Below are positions 11,729-22,600 of a DNA stretch of 64,000 nt, piece by piece (position 1 is the first letter of the stretch; every line of letters starts with the position of its first letter). Below the pieces are notes generated by a model. That model did no database searches. It was given only the letters and a program-made list of their open reading frames with translations, and had not been told where the DNA came from. The position numbers and the translations under genes are program-made. This DNA is from Datnioides undecimradiatus (taxonomy: Eukaryota; Chordata; Actinopteri; Lobotiformes; Datnioididae), in NCBI GenBank assembly GCA_008933995.1, contig WARS01000011.1, positions 6,242,016 to 6,306,015 of the forward strand, written 5' to 3'.

Positions 11729-14700
11729 CAGATCTTTGTATGAACAAACCATTAACACCCCTCTCTCCTGTTCGGGACTCAGCTGTACCTTGAGAGAAGC
11801 ATGCAGGTCCTGAACCTCTTGCCGCAACATTGTAAGGTCTTCCCTAAAAAGGATAAAAGAATGTGTTCACAAAAACACATCAGGTATTTCTGTCAAGTGC
11901 AGCATGGAGTCAGACTTTTTGCCATAGTGGATGACAGTAAAAATTCAGTTTCTCACCGGGTGGGGGCCATATGGGCAGGCAGGTCTCCAGTATCATGGAA
12001 CAGCTCATAGTGCTTGAACAACTCCTCTGCAGAGTTATGAGACTTCATGCACTGAGGACAGATGAAGCCCTGAACACAGAAAGGCAACAGTAGAGTAAAT
12101 TACGTGATAATTATGTCAATCATGCATTATGCCTCTATGATAAAGTGAGAGTCCACTTAACCTCAGATGTCTGATCATGATTAAGGTCTGTGCTGGGCTG
12201 CTCTGACTCTGTGTTCTGGGATCCTCCCTTCCCAGGAGTCTGAGGAGGAGAAAACAAAGTTAATTTTTTATACACACACACACACACACACACAATTAAA
12301 TAATAAATATTATTTTTAAAAGTATCCAACAATCTTTGACTTTTCAAGGTTTCTTGTTTTTTAACATTTCTTTGCAGTGAATGTGATCAGCCATGATTGA
12401 CGCTTGGCCTGTACGGTTCTCAGTATACGAGGAAATGTCTGTGTCATGGGCCAGCTGTTCAAGTCTAGATACAACTTCTCCACTAGAAGTCCAGCCTCTG
12501 ATTTTGCCACTCCATGACACTCACGATACTGTTTTACAATTGCAAGACTTCTCTGTTATTTATTTTTCCCTCTGCCCTCACATCCTTTTTGGTGCCTCAT
12601 GCAGACTAATGGTTCCAATGTGTGATGCTGCCAAACATCAAATATGATGGCCAACTACTCCGCTTTAATCCAATCAGACCACAGAGCTTCTCCCGCAACT
12701 TTTAGCAAACATCAGGCCATATGTCGAATGAGAGTGACTAAGCTGTGACATGGTAAAAGTAGATGAGGTGTCTCCATCTTTGTGAGTGCACGCCTCTGTT
12801 CTTCCTCAGTACCTCTCGTTATTCTTGCTGCTACACTATATTTGAGGACACCTGACCAGGAACAGATTCATAGCTGTGCAATACATTTTTTATAAATTAG
12901 TTTATGATCAGAATATTCACTGCTTGGAAATATTACGTTTCAATAACTCTGTTGCATATGTAAACGTTGCAAAGTTTCTAATTGAATTTCACAATTTTGC
13001 AAGGAAATTCAATTCCAGTTTAACTTTGTGATTATCAAATATTATGCAAAAATGAATCTATTGCCCTTGGCTTAAATTTGAAATATATATGTTACTTTAG
13101 CCCTGTAAAAACTATTTTGTCTAGCGACAAGCAATTGGAAAGGTTACATTAAAAACAAAGCCTGTAAATTAGGTCATTGCAGGGGAGAAAGTGCTGGGCT
13201 GACTGGAGTGGGTTCACTCCAAATGTAGTCCACTGGTCTGAAGTAGAAACGCACAAAGCAGGTGTGCCACTGGTGATCCATTCACAAAAATGGTTTGTTT
13301 GGACTGGTGGTACTCTATATGAATGAACCAGATCACTGCATGAGTTTGTTTGTGTGTGTGTGTGTGTGTGTGTGTTTGGAGGGAGACTTTGAACCAAGTC
13401 ATCGAAGAGCCTACTGGCACACAAACATTACTCTGAGGTGAATCTAAACATTTGGATGACTAGCAAATGCTAGTCCAAAATCATGAATCAAAACTACAAA
13501 AAATAAAAACTAATATAAACAATTTGTTGCTCATGTTTATTTCAATACAGATTGTATGCATTAAAGAGAATTGCCTTTTTAAAGAGTTATTATAATGTCA
13601 TCAAATAAACTGACTTGCCTTTGTTTTCCTAATACGCCATTGAGCCTAGAGTTAAAACCTGATGGAATCTCCTTCACCAGTAATGTAAAAATAAGACAAG
13701 ATTTCAGTCAAAGGTAATCTAGCTCTGACGTGATAAAGCAAATATATCCTTTGTCTGCGCCCATAAACGCAGATCAAACCAGTGGTTCCCATACTTTTCA
13801 CAGGAAGGAAAAGTGTATATTTAATCACATTGTTTCGTATACGCCCACTACATTGTCTGTGTTACCAGTTACGTGGTCTGAATAATTAACAAGCACATAA
13901 GCAAGGGATGATGTAAAACGGAACAAAAACACCGAAAACTATTTTAGGCTGAAACGTTTTTAGTTAACTGAAATGGGGGTTACAGGTCTCAGACTGACAA
14001 TCCTTGACCTAAAAGCACAGATTTAGGTGGATTTTCCTGGCTAAAAGGCCCCGACTTCAAAGTGTACACAATGATGCGGTTCGCGTTAGCAATGCCCTGC
14101 GGTAAATGTAGTCCATCAAAAGAAGCTAGCTAAGTTAGCTAAGTTAACCTCTGCTGCTCCCACTTGTACCATTAGTGACAAGCTGGGGAATACGTTGTCA
14201 TCATTAACATTGGTGTGAGTTCAATATATTTAAACACATTTTCTATCTATGAATTTTAAGCTGCTGACACACGACTTCACAACAGTCGGTCTGTGGCTAA
14301 CGTCAGCGTTAGCATGTGATGAGTGGACGATGAATTAACTCACAGCTGTGTATGCTAGCTGACCATGAAACGGAAACCATGAAAATGAAATGATTCCGTG
14401 ACCAAGCACGTAAGCTGGACAAGTTAGTCCTCACTTATCTAATCATGACAAAGTGGAAACGTTAGCTAATTAGTTTCAAATGCATTATAGGTGGGTACAA
14501 GCTTGCTACATCCCGTGTCAACAGTAGCATCAATCAACCGAAACAAGCTAGCATTTAATGGCTAGCTGGGTCAACCCCACACAAGAAGCGCTCGATTTGG
14601 TCACAGCGATCTGCCAGAGCGGTGGAGTTTTTTCCAATGAGTTCCACGTTGGCTATAAACAAAAACTCCGCCCACTCGTAACACCCCGTGTTTTAAAAGG

Positions 14701-14836
14701 AGCGTCCCCATCATGAAAACAGACCAAGGATAGGCCCGTGTATCCCAAAGAAAAGGGCTCGTATATACGAGACAAAAGCGATAAGGTTGACTTTGTTGTA
14801 CCATGAGCTTACCATCTGAAGTATCCGTCTGAGCAT
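765..14836 (-). CDS. eea1: Early endosome antigen 1 (EEA1), 26 exons, C-terminus off window
   Basis: Rab5 effector and tether that bridges early endosomes before fusion. Coding exons (gene order is right to left): 14813-14836, 12162-12239, 11957-12069, 11789-11843, 11595-11660, 11432-11462, 11247-11351, 10728-10849, 10131-10286, 8886-9002, 7110-7448, 6651-6800, 6183-6302, 5418-5621, 4771-4971, 4506-4619, 4209-4364, 3939-4078, 3361-3691, 3143-3244, 2860-3054, 2272-2454, 1942-2127, 1716-1847, 1109-1294, 765-1003. The start is MLRRILQM. Residues C38, C41, H54 and H59 form the C2H2 finger that in the family binds Rab5. The rest is heptad-rich coiled coil with family blocks such as [30 protein letters not shown] and [17 protein letters not shown]. 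The exons sum to 3,845 nt (about 1,281 residues); human EEA1 is 1,411, so about 130 residues including FYVE are missing at the left edge. All splice phases agree. The intron after exon 2860-3054 uses a GC donor. Identity is very secure; single boundaries are by eye. Confidence 0.95.
2577..2784. repeat. Compound (GT)n/(TA)n microsatellite
   Basis: Alternating GT and TA dinucleotide blocks about 200 bp long in an eea1 intron, between exons 2272-2454 and 2860-3054. It produces long meaningless open frames rich in C/V or I/Y on both strands. The tract is interrupted at its right end by the foreign 19-mer at 2790-2808 and then resumes as (TA)n to about 2835. Arrays like this are a common site of assembly error. 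Confidence 0.95.
2790..2808. other. Exact Tn5/Nextera mosaic-end sequence (probable library artefact)
   Basis: The 19 bases AGATGTGTATAAGAGACAG equal the hyperactive Tn5 mosaic end used in transposase-based sequencing libraries. They sit between two (TA)n blocks with no relation to the flanking repeat. The neighbouring bases match neither full Nextera adaptor tail, only the mosaic end. This points to an untrimmed adaptor or mate-pair junction read incorporated when the microsatellite gap was filled. Translated, it gives the peptide signature KMCIRDS (plus) or LSLIHI (minus), known from adaptor-contaminated protein predictions. It is not a natural feature of the fish gene. Confidence 0.9.
2809..2835. 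repeat. (TA)n microsatellite, right arm
   Basis: Perfect TA repeat immediately after the mosaic-end sequence and 24 bp before eea1 exon 2860-3054. It is probably the continuation of the array at 2577-2784, with its true length unknown because of the assembly problem. Confidence 0.9.
3762..3782. repeat. (AAAT)n tetranucleotide repeat
   Basis: About five tandem AAAT units in the eea1 intron between exons 3361-3691 and 3939-4078. Confidence 0.8.
7449..8885. other. eea1 intron, 1.4 kb
   Basis: Separates eea1 exons 7110-7448 and 8886-9002. It holds a short (GT)n run near 8554-8573 and T-rich stretches. Open frames at 7771-7962 and 8125-8484 on the plus strand show no family similarity and are regarded as chance. 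No conserved element or RNA gene was recognised. Confidence 0.6.
9253..9267 (-). other. eea1: Candidate 15-nt in-frame microexon of eea1
   Basis: On the minus strand a pyrimidine-rich stretch ending in AG is followed by 15 nt encoding IRKLE and then a GTAAAA donor. The flanking eea1 exons (10131-10286 and 8886-9002) are both phase 0 at this intron, so inclusion would add exactly five residues to the coiled coil without shifting the frame. Human EEA1 has no residues at this place, so this may be an optional exon, a fish-specific exon or chance. Only the sequence supports it. Confidence 0.3.
9268..10130. other. eea1 intron, right part
   Basis: Intronic DNA between the candidate microexon at 9253-9267 and exon 10131-10286. 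Nothing beyond low-complexity A/T-rich sequence is seen. Confidence 0.6.
11686..11724. repeat. (CA)n microsatellite
   Basis: About 20 CA units in the eea1 intron between exons 11595-11660 and 11789-11843, 25 bp upstream (gene sense) of an acceptor site. Confidence 0.9.
12272..12294. repeat. (CA)n microsatellite
   Basis: About eleven AC units just upstream (gene sense) of eea1 exon 12162-12239. Confidence 0.85.
13350..13375. repeat. (TG)n microsatellite
   Basis: About thirteen TG units in eea1 intron 1. They explain the His/Thr-rich chance frames on the minus strand near 13149-13424. Confidence 0.85.
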
Positions 14837-14990
14837 GGCCTCAACAGTGTTTGTCCGCACACAAAATCCAGTCAGTTTTCCCAAACGCAAAGTTTACGTC
14901 GCTGTACAACGAACACCTGACCAAGCTCAGGCAGCAGCGGCGAATGGGCGGGTCATGGAGAGGATGGTTTAGCAGGACACACACAGCCTT
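14837..14990 (-). promoter_or_regulatory. eea1: Probable eea1 5' UTR and core promoter
   Basis: The sequence directly upstream of the eea1 start codon (14834-14836). It is richer in CpG than the surrounding DNA, contains a GC box (GGGCGGG at 14946-14952) and has no evident TATA box, as expected for a housekeeping gene. The transcription start itself cannot be placed from sequence. Confidence 0.4.
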
Positions 14991-16633
14991 GCTACATTCA
15001 AGATTAGATAAAATGCTGTCATGTTCTAGTGTGCCAAATTAATTTTACACAAAGCAGATAATCAATTATTATTTATTTATTTATTATTATTTTGAGGTTT
15101 TATATACACATGCTGGTGCACAGCAGAATATTCCAGTCACGCATGCACAAATAGAGAAAGGGTTATTCATTGATATTTCCTATGCTCCGCAAGTGCAACA
15201 GTTAATAATAATCAATGAACTGAATGTCTCCTAATTTGTGCTGTTTTCCTGCGCTGTTGACAAAAAATGTCAGGCCTACACACTGACCATGACTTCCTGT
15301 AGTTTCCTTTTACTGCTCATGACGGTGGGAGGTACTCCTCTATAAAAAAAAATAAATAAAAAAAAAATCAGTCACTACTCACTAAATAATGTACATTCAA
15401 TTGTAACAACTATTCCAAGTCTCCTTCATTTGGTTTTCACGACTGAGAAATATGAGTTGCTGATTCTGACAGCTTGTGTAAAGCAGATTGTGCCCGCTTC
15501 CACTCAGTGCGCTCAGGTCTACAGTGTCAACAAACACAATTTACTTTTGCGCTTGTGAAGGCACTTAGAAGAATCAGACTAAAGCATACACGGCTTCCTT
15601 ACGGTCTTCTCAGATATCAACAGGACTTAACATTATCAAATGCATTTTATCATAGTTTCTTTAGAAGATATGCATTATTTACTGTATGATAGCATCAACA
15701 GTATGCGTCTATATAATAGTTTTTATTTACAGTCTTTATTTGGCATATTTGTTGGATTTAATTATGCAGCTCTGTTCCTCTAGACAAATGCTGATATCTA
15801 ATTGTGTCAGTATACTGTAAATTATTCAGCCAGACAACATTAAATATATGTACAATTAAAAGGATGTGTAAGGAAGACCTTGTAAGGCTCCATTTCAGTG
15901 GCATGGCTGGTTTATTTTGCAGATATAAAACTAGTCTTTATGACAGTGTGACTAGTGATTAGAAATGATACTGTGTGTACTTTTAAGGTTGTAGTTAAAG
16001 GAGGGGCCATGCTGTTCACACTTGCATCAAAACAGACTTTGCCTTCAGCTCTTTTCAGGCAAATACCAAGACTTACGCTATGAGAAGGTCACATTAGTTT
16101 TACTGCCAAAAAAGTGTTGTAACAATTCACAAAAACTCTCATTACTGAACTGTAATAAAATATTCACACACATATAACTACTCCCCTAGAAACAGCTTGC
16201 AGGAGGGCATTATTTAGCACTGAGTCATGGGGATATGACTTCCTCTAAGAGCAAAAACATCCCAGTGCTGGTCTTTGGGGAACCGCCCAAAACACTTGGT
16301 GTACTACTGGTCAAATCTTCGACACATAGAGCTATAAGGACCTTTGCAATGCAGAAGTAGCACTTTAAGAAAATCCATTCCCAGCTGGGAATTTAAAGGG
16401 ACACATTTGCTCTGTTAGCTGGTGTTAAAAATATACACATAAAACTTGAAATATATTTGGAAAACATTTTGGCACTCTTCAAGCCCACTTGAAATCAGTT
16501 TCAAATCAACTTCAAGGAACTCCATAATGTACATGTTAAGAGGCTGCATTTGAGATGCAATCAATGTCTTTTCCAGATGATATGTCCATCTTGGTGTCCT
16601 CTTAGTAGCACTGATTACTGATGGTTGATGGTC
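14991..16633. other. eea1-nudt4 intergenic region and nudt4 3' UTR
   Basis: About 1.6 kb between the eea1 promoter and the nudt4 stop codon. The right part, about 15710-16633, is probably the nudt4 3' UTR. The left part is AT-rich, with TTTA/TTAT runs near 15067-15090 and an A-run near 15340-15368. The open frame at 15474-15689 on the plus strand has no recognisable similarity. Confidence 0.5.
15722..15740 (-). terminator. nudt4: Candidate nudt4 polyadenylation signals
   Basis: Two AATAAA hexamers on the minus strand (TTTATT at 15722-15727 and 15735-15740 on the plus strand), about 900 bp downstream of the nudt4 stop. A 3' UTR of this length is plausible for the family. The actual cleavage site is unknown. 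Confidence 0.4.
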
Positions 16634-19600
16634 CTATCTGTTGACCAGATCTGAGGACTGTGTTGTGCAAACAACACAGTGAGGTGTGTTGTTGTCCATC
16701 ACTTGCGAGCTTGGGGTGTTGCCGTTAGTCGGGCTACAAGCAGGGCTGCAGGTGTTTGCAAGTCTGCGTAGGTACTCTGCGTGGACAGGCTTGTGGCTCT
16801 GCAGGACCCTGATGGCTTCATCAACTTTGAACCACTTCCTCTTCCTCCCTGTAAAACATGAAAATGAAGATAAGCAAGAAACTACAAAAAATCATTTTTC
16901 TAGTTCTGTTATGTTATCTTATTGGATAGTAAGTCTCACGCGGACTTTTCTGCTGTTAGTTTGTGGTTGACGACCTGCCGTTCAACACCACCATTTGCTG
17001 AATTTTCTTCTGTATTTGAGTTTATATTGTTTGTCCTCTGGCATTTTTCTTTTGTCTCTTCAGCTTTGCAATGAATTTGTTTAACTTTTGTTTATTTATT
17101 GAGGTCTGTTTTCATCCTCACCTTGGTCCAATGATTAAGTGGATTAGTGGATGAACAACTTTAATGAAACTAAGAGATAAACATCCACTAATACACTTCA
17201 TTAAAAGGTCTTTGGTAGTGTTACTATATGCCTGATATGTAAAATATCCTCAAATTTCTGAACCACAATATTATACAACACAGTAAAGAAAAAAAACTAA
17301 AATTGCAGCACAAAAAGTCAAGAGTGAAAATGGATATTCCTGACCTACTTTAGCTAGTGTTTATGAAGCCCTCATGTCATCAAACCTTCCTAAAAAAAGC
17401 ACCTTCCACAAAAATGATCTGTCCAGTAAACCGTCAGCTGGGAGTTATTTATATTTTCCTTTAAACCCAACATCCCTTCCCATTCAATTCCAAACAGCAT
17501 TTTGGAAGAGGACTTCAACGTGGCCTGTGGTTATCAGAGGTTGGTGTGAGACTTTATGTTGACACCCCAAAGTGCACCACCGCTGGCCTTTCTGCGAGGG
17601 AGGGAGGGGGGTTGAATTAGACCAGGAGTGCCGAGCTCGTTCCACTCAGTCGCAGCCCTTGTGCAGGGCAAGAGAGGACAAGTAAGGAGGGGGCTGCAGT
17701 GAGTGATGATAACTGGAAAACAGCTGGGCACAGCAAACATTCCTCCCCCTTGTGAACAGGCTGAACTCTATTTCTGTGGGTGAAGGGAGTAAATTATCAC
17801 AACCACTTTTTTTGTAGACCAGTTAGAAATAGTTTTGAGTCACAGAGTCCCCAGAGAAGGATTAGATTTAAAACACCAAAAGCATCCAAAACAAATAGTG
17901 ATCACATGCCTAATCATAATCCACGTCCAGTAACATTAGACAGTTTGCAGTGATGGGGAGAGCGGGATAGAGCAGATAAGTGAAACAAATGCTCATTTTA
18001 AAATAGCAACTGATGATCATTTTCACTATCCATAAGTTCAGTGTGACGTCTTCAGATGCCTTGTTTTGTCTAACCAGAGTATCCAAAATCTTTAATTTCA
18101 GTTTACTATCAAATGAACCAAAGTCCTTCAAGTTGAGAGGCTGGCACAAGAGAATGATGGCATGTCTTTTCTAAAAAGCATTAATGACTTATCAGAATAC
18201 TAGCAATTAATTGCATGTCAGTTGTTTAATCATGTAATCACCTCAGCTGTTTAAGAGAATATTGTCATTGAATTGGGACAACCATGTAAGATAAATTGTT
18301 GCTACATTTTCAGACTGTAAACAGTGCAGATCAGGTGCTTTGACCTCATCTATAAGTATGTGTCCCAGTTTCTCAGTTTACAAAGTGATGACTGGAGGCC
18401 CCAGTGGTCTTTCTCAATGGTGTGGTTTCTACCCCGACTCTACTTGCTGAACTAGGATCAACAAATGACTTTAATGCTGTCAATTTACATTTGTGTCAGA
18501 GTAACATAATTGAGCTCAGAAACATTAGGATCAGAGTAAGGATGTGTTTTAATTTGCAATTAATCCCTCAGGTGTTCTATGTGGAGTATTGTGACCACTC
18601 ATATTGCTACAGAGCAGTGTCCTTGAGGATCCCTGAGCATGTGCCACGGTTCACAACTTGCTGCTGTGTTTATGCTAATCCACTAATCTTACATAAGTAA
18701 AGCATAAATGGCAGCAATCTGCAAAAAAGACTGTAAATAAATGTCATGTAAATGTAAATGTCTCAGTTTACTAGAGCCACCAAAAATTGCTTTGTGGCTG
18801 CTTTGAGTAAGGAAATATGTTCAAAAGCCTTCTTAGACTTCAAAGATACACATAATGTGCATTAATGAGAAATAGTTGATATAAACAAACTGTGGTGGCA
18901 ACTTTAATTACATCAGTGCAGTAGGGTGGTAGGTCTAACTTACTAAAACAAGAAAACCGTTTTGTCTCCTGTGACTAGGAGTGCAGAAAAGACTCCTCAC
19001 AATATGAACCACACAATGAAACCCCCCCCCCCCCCACTGTCTAATAACCACAATCAAATTCTTTCAGGATTAATAAACCCATAAAAAAAAAAACCCATGC
19101 CCTTTTTGCAAAAGGGTTTTTATCTATGCATAACTTGTGCAAAACTACCAGTAATGAGGTGACAAGGTGACACTTGAGCATAGAGGCATACCAATGTTCA
19201 CAGAGTCTTCCCAGTCTTCCAGTGTTTCCGTCACGATGAGTGTATAGACGTACGTCCTGTGCTTTCTGTCTTGATTGTGCTGCAAAGGTTTAAATAAAGA
19301 CACAGCTTTATAACACTGCATAAAACAGTGTCAATGCAATGCATGAAGAGGCTTTTTTTTAACCATGATTGACTGTGCTGTATCTTTGTGGACCCTGAGG
19401 GAGCAAAACTGGTTAACCCTCCAGCAGACAGGGTACTGGCACAGGGTCGCAAGGCAAGGGACAGGTGTGTCTACAAGTTGTCCTATGCATTATAGTAGGT
19501 TTAGCAGCTAAGTTGATTAAGGATTTTAAGCAGCACTACATGTTATGTATTATACACCCAAATGAGAATTTATTGCTGTTATCCATGACAGTTCGACAAG

Positions 19601-22600
19601 CTTACCTCAAACATCCCAAGCAGCCTGCCTAGCTTTCCCTTCACACCAGCCTGCACACAAGAGTCATTCAATATAAGTTCAAGCATATACATTTGAGAGA
19701 CCACACAGTGTTGTATATTACTGGTGCTATTTCAATAAATTAAGTTCATTCCGTGGCTGAACACACTTACTGTGTATTATTTTCATTCATCTGCAACACT
19801 GCGAAAAATATGTGACCTGGTAACAGCATCAGCTGTTCTAACACGACAACATTCTCAGTTGAACATTTGTCTCATTTCAGACAGGAAACCCTGCTGAGGA
19901 CCAGCCTAACATGCATGGACCACGTGCCGGTGAAGACAGCATGGCACAGATAACCAGATAGACCTAAACATAGTCTGAGAGTCTGAGGCACAGGATGGCG
20001 AGACATAGCAGATTAAGACAAGCACAGAGTCCAGATACATTATTATTATACATAATACATATATATATATACACACATACACACACATATATAGAAATAA
20101 AAATATTGAATGTTCAGATATCGTAAAGTGTGAAATACCTCAAAAATAGTCTCACAGAGGATGCTCAAAGTCACCAGACACTGATGGTATGGCATGTCAG
20201 GGGTATGTTTCAGACTGACATTTCATATCAATTCAGGATCATATCGACGTCTACAAGCTCACAACATACACTGTGTCCTAATTCCATACGACATGCTGAC
20301 TGAATAGAATTATGACCTAATATATTTGTTCTTTTCGTCCACTGTTGTTGAAATGAATACATAAGAAATCAACACACTTCCGTCCTCTCTGAAGCAGCTT
20401 TACACAATTTGCAATTTATTGTAATTTTGTGCAGCTGCAACACATTTCCTTTGTGCATTGCTTTGTGGTGAAACAGTGGAGATCAACAGCACACTCAAAA
20501 TCAAGTGTTTTTCACTATTCATGCTGTCTTTTCTGATTTTGCACCATCCTGTAATTTTTGCAACACATTACATACTCAAAACCTGCTTGAAATTAGTTTG
20601 TAGTATTGAAATGGGACACAGCTTTTGTCTACAGTGAGTAACAATAAACCAGAAAAAATGCGGCGCTCTCGCGCTGTTACAATAGTTTTCAGCATATCTG
20701 CCGAAAAATTGTTTTTGATTCCTGTTATTACTAAATTTGAAAATAGCCAGATGGATAGAGAAATCTCACATCATGTAGAACCAAAGGTCGATATGTCGCG
20801 CTTCAGCAGAGGAATTAAACATGACGTTCTGAATTGTCAGCTTGCCACAGTGGTTGGTTTGCAGCTCATCCATATTCAGATACGTGTCTGCTCTGGGAGG
20901 CACAGGATATGGGTAACTGGAAACCCTTCCCAAATGTCACTGCCATACTTCAAAGCTATCAGCACCACTACTATCCAAGGCAGAAGCTCACAGCTCACTC
21001 CACGCCAAAACACTTTGGCCTACTACCAGCAGCCCTCTTTACTAAACCACAGAGCAATTAACTGGCCATTTCTGCTTCACTGCCAAATATTTCTATCCAG
21101 GCCAACACAGGCCTGAGTCTGGGTTTTAAAAAACCTCTCTCACTAATACATCAATTTCAGTTCAAAATCCACCATCTGAGTCTTGTGGAAAGACGTTCTG
21201 AACTCCTGCAGTGAACTAGTTCACAAAGTCCTCTTCACAATATCTGTTTGCTTATGGTTTATCTTCAAGTATCTTCAACATAAGTTGTGAAAGCAATGCT
21301 GTTAATCAGCAGACTCTTACAACTCACACGTTGGAAATTCCCACAACTGGTTGAATGCACCAATACTGAAGCTCTACTTTCACTGGCATTACAGTTCCAC
21401 AGCTCTAAAAGTTGATTTTCATATTATACAAGCACAAACTAAAAACAGAGGCTCCCTGGGAGTAGCACAATCATTGAAGTACATTCTCTATGCTCTTGAA
21501 AATGGCCAGGCTGTGTTCAATCATGCAAAATCTGTGTTTAAACGTGCAAAAGCACTACTATGGATGTTTGATGTTTTAACTGGCTGCTTTAAAGTAGCAC
21601 CAAACACTAACACACGCTTTCTTGGTTGTTGTTTTTTTTGGGGGGGGGGGGGTTGTCCAGTGGATGAGCTCACCTCTTCGTACACCTCCCTGACGGCAGC
21701 TCCACAGGGCTCCTCCTCAGGCTCCATTCCTCCTCCTGGCACGATCCATTGGTCTGGATGTCGGCTGCTGCTCACCAAGAGCACCTTCAAAGGAAAGGGG
21801 TCCATCAGGTCTCTGCTGTTCAGTGTGTGGTGCCAAAAACACGCCAACAGCGTTCCCAGGTTTACAGTCTTTCGCCACTATAGGTGTCTGGTGGTTGAGT
21901 GCATTGCTATTCATTCAGCAAGATGTGTATCCGACATCTCACATGACATGTCATTCATTCACTATGTTTACTTTATGCAATATGAGCGTAGTGTAAACTG
22001 GGCTGCTGAAGTCTTTGCCACATTATTTAAATTTGTGAATGAGAGGAACCGGTTAGCTGCTGCTTGATGTTAGATGCTCCTGCATTTAAGCTCTGACTGA
22101 TTTTAAAACACACAAACACAGTCACATTTAGAATTTAGTGTGAAACTGAAGCAACATTATGTTCTATATTATTTAATATGATATAATTTTCCAAACCACG
22201 CCATTATCCAAAATCTACAACCTTACTTACCTTTCCTGCCTGACAGGGGTGCAATCTGAGATATTAACACAGAGGGGATACAACAGGAGCAACAACTGTA
22301 AGAACTATCTCATGTTGTAGATAGTCTACATGATATAAGGAATATTACCACAAAAATCAAAGTTTTATTAATTTGAAAATAAAACAAACAGCCTCGATGA
22401 AAAACATTTTTCATTTACTTGACAAACAAGACACTCTTAATTTAAGAAACTGACAATTAAATATTGAAAGTTTCAGGGGCTACAAAAGATTAAAAAAAAA
22501 GATGACAAATGAGCAGTTTGATCTAATATAATCAAACTAAAGCCACACTCAGTTTAACCAAGCTCAAACACATGATATTTGGTCTTTTTTGAGCATGCTG

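Larger units (their letters stand above)
12240..14812. other. eea1 intron 1, 2.6 kb
   Basis: First intron of eea1. It contains a (CA)n run at 12272-12294, a (TG)n run at 13350-13375, and, from about 14100 to 14580, many GCTAGC, GTTAGC and TAGCTAA words of the sort that is dense around fish promoters. No exon, RNA gene or transposon was recognised. Confidence 0.6.

Noticed and set aside
17143..17192. 11-bp inverted repeat in nudt4 intron 4
   Set aside because: Short arms with a 28-bp spacer are expected by chance in a window of this size.
20625..21116. 163-codon plus-strand open frame in nudt4 intron 2
   Set aside because: No known domain, composition like the intron, no promoter or polyadenylation context.
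21351..22067. 238-codon plus-strand open frame
   Set aside because: It runs antisense across nudt4 exon 2 and a poly-G run, has no recognisable domain and no splice context; the antisense of the conserved Nudix exon explains its openness.
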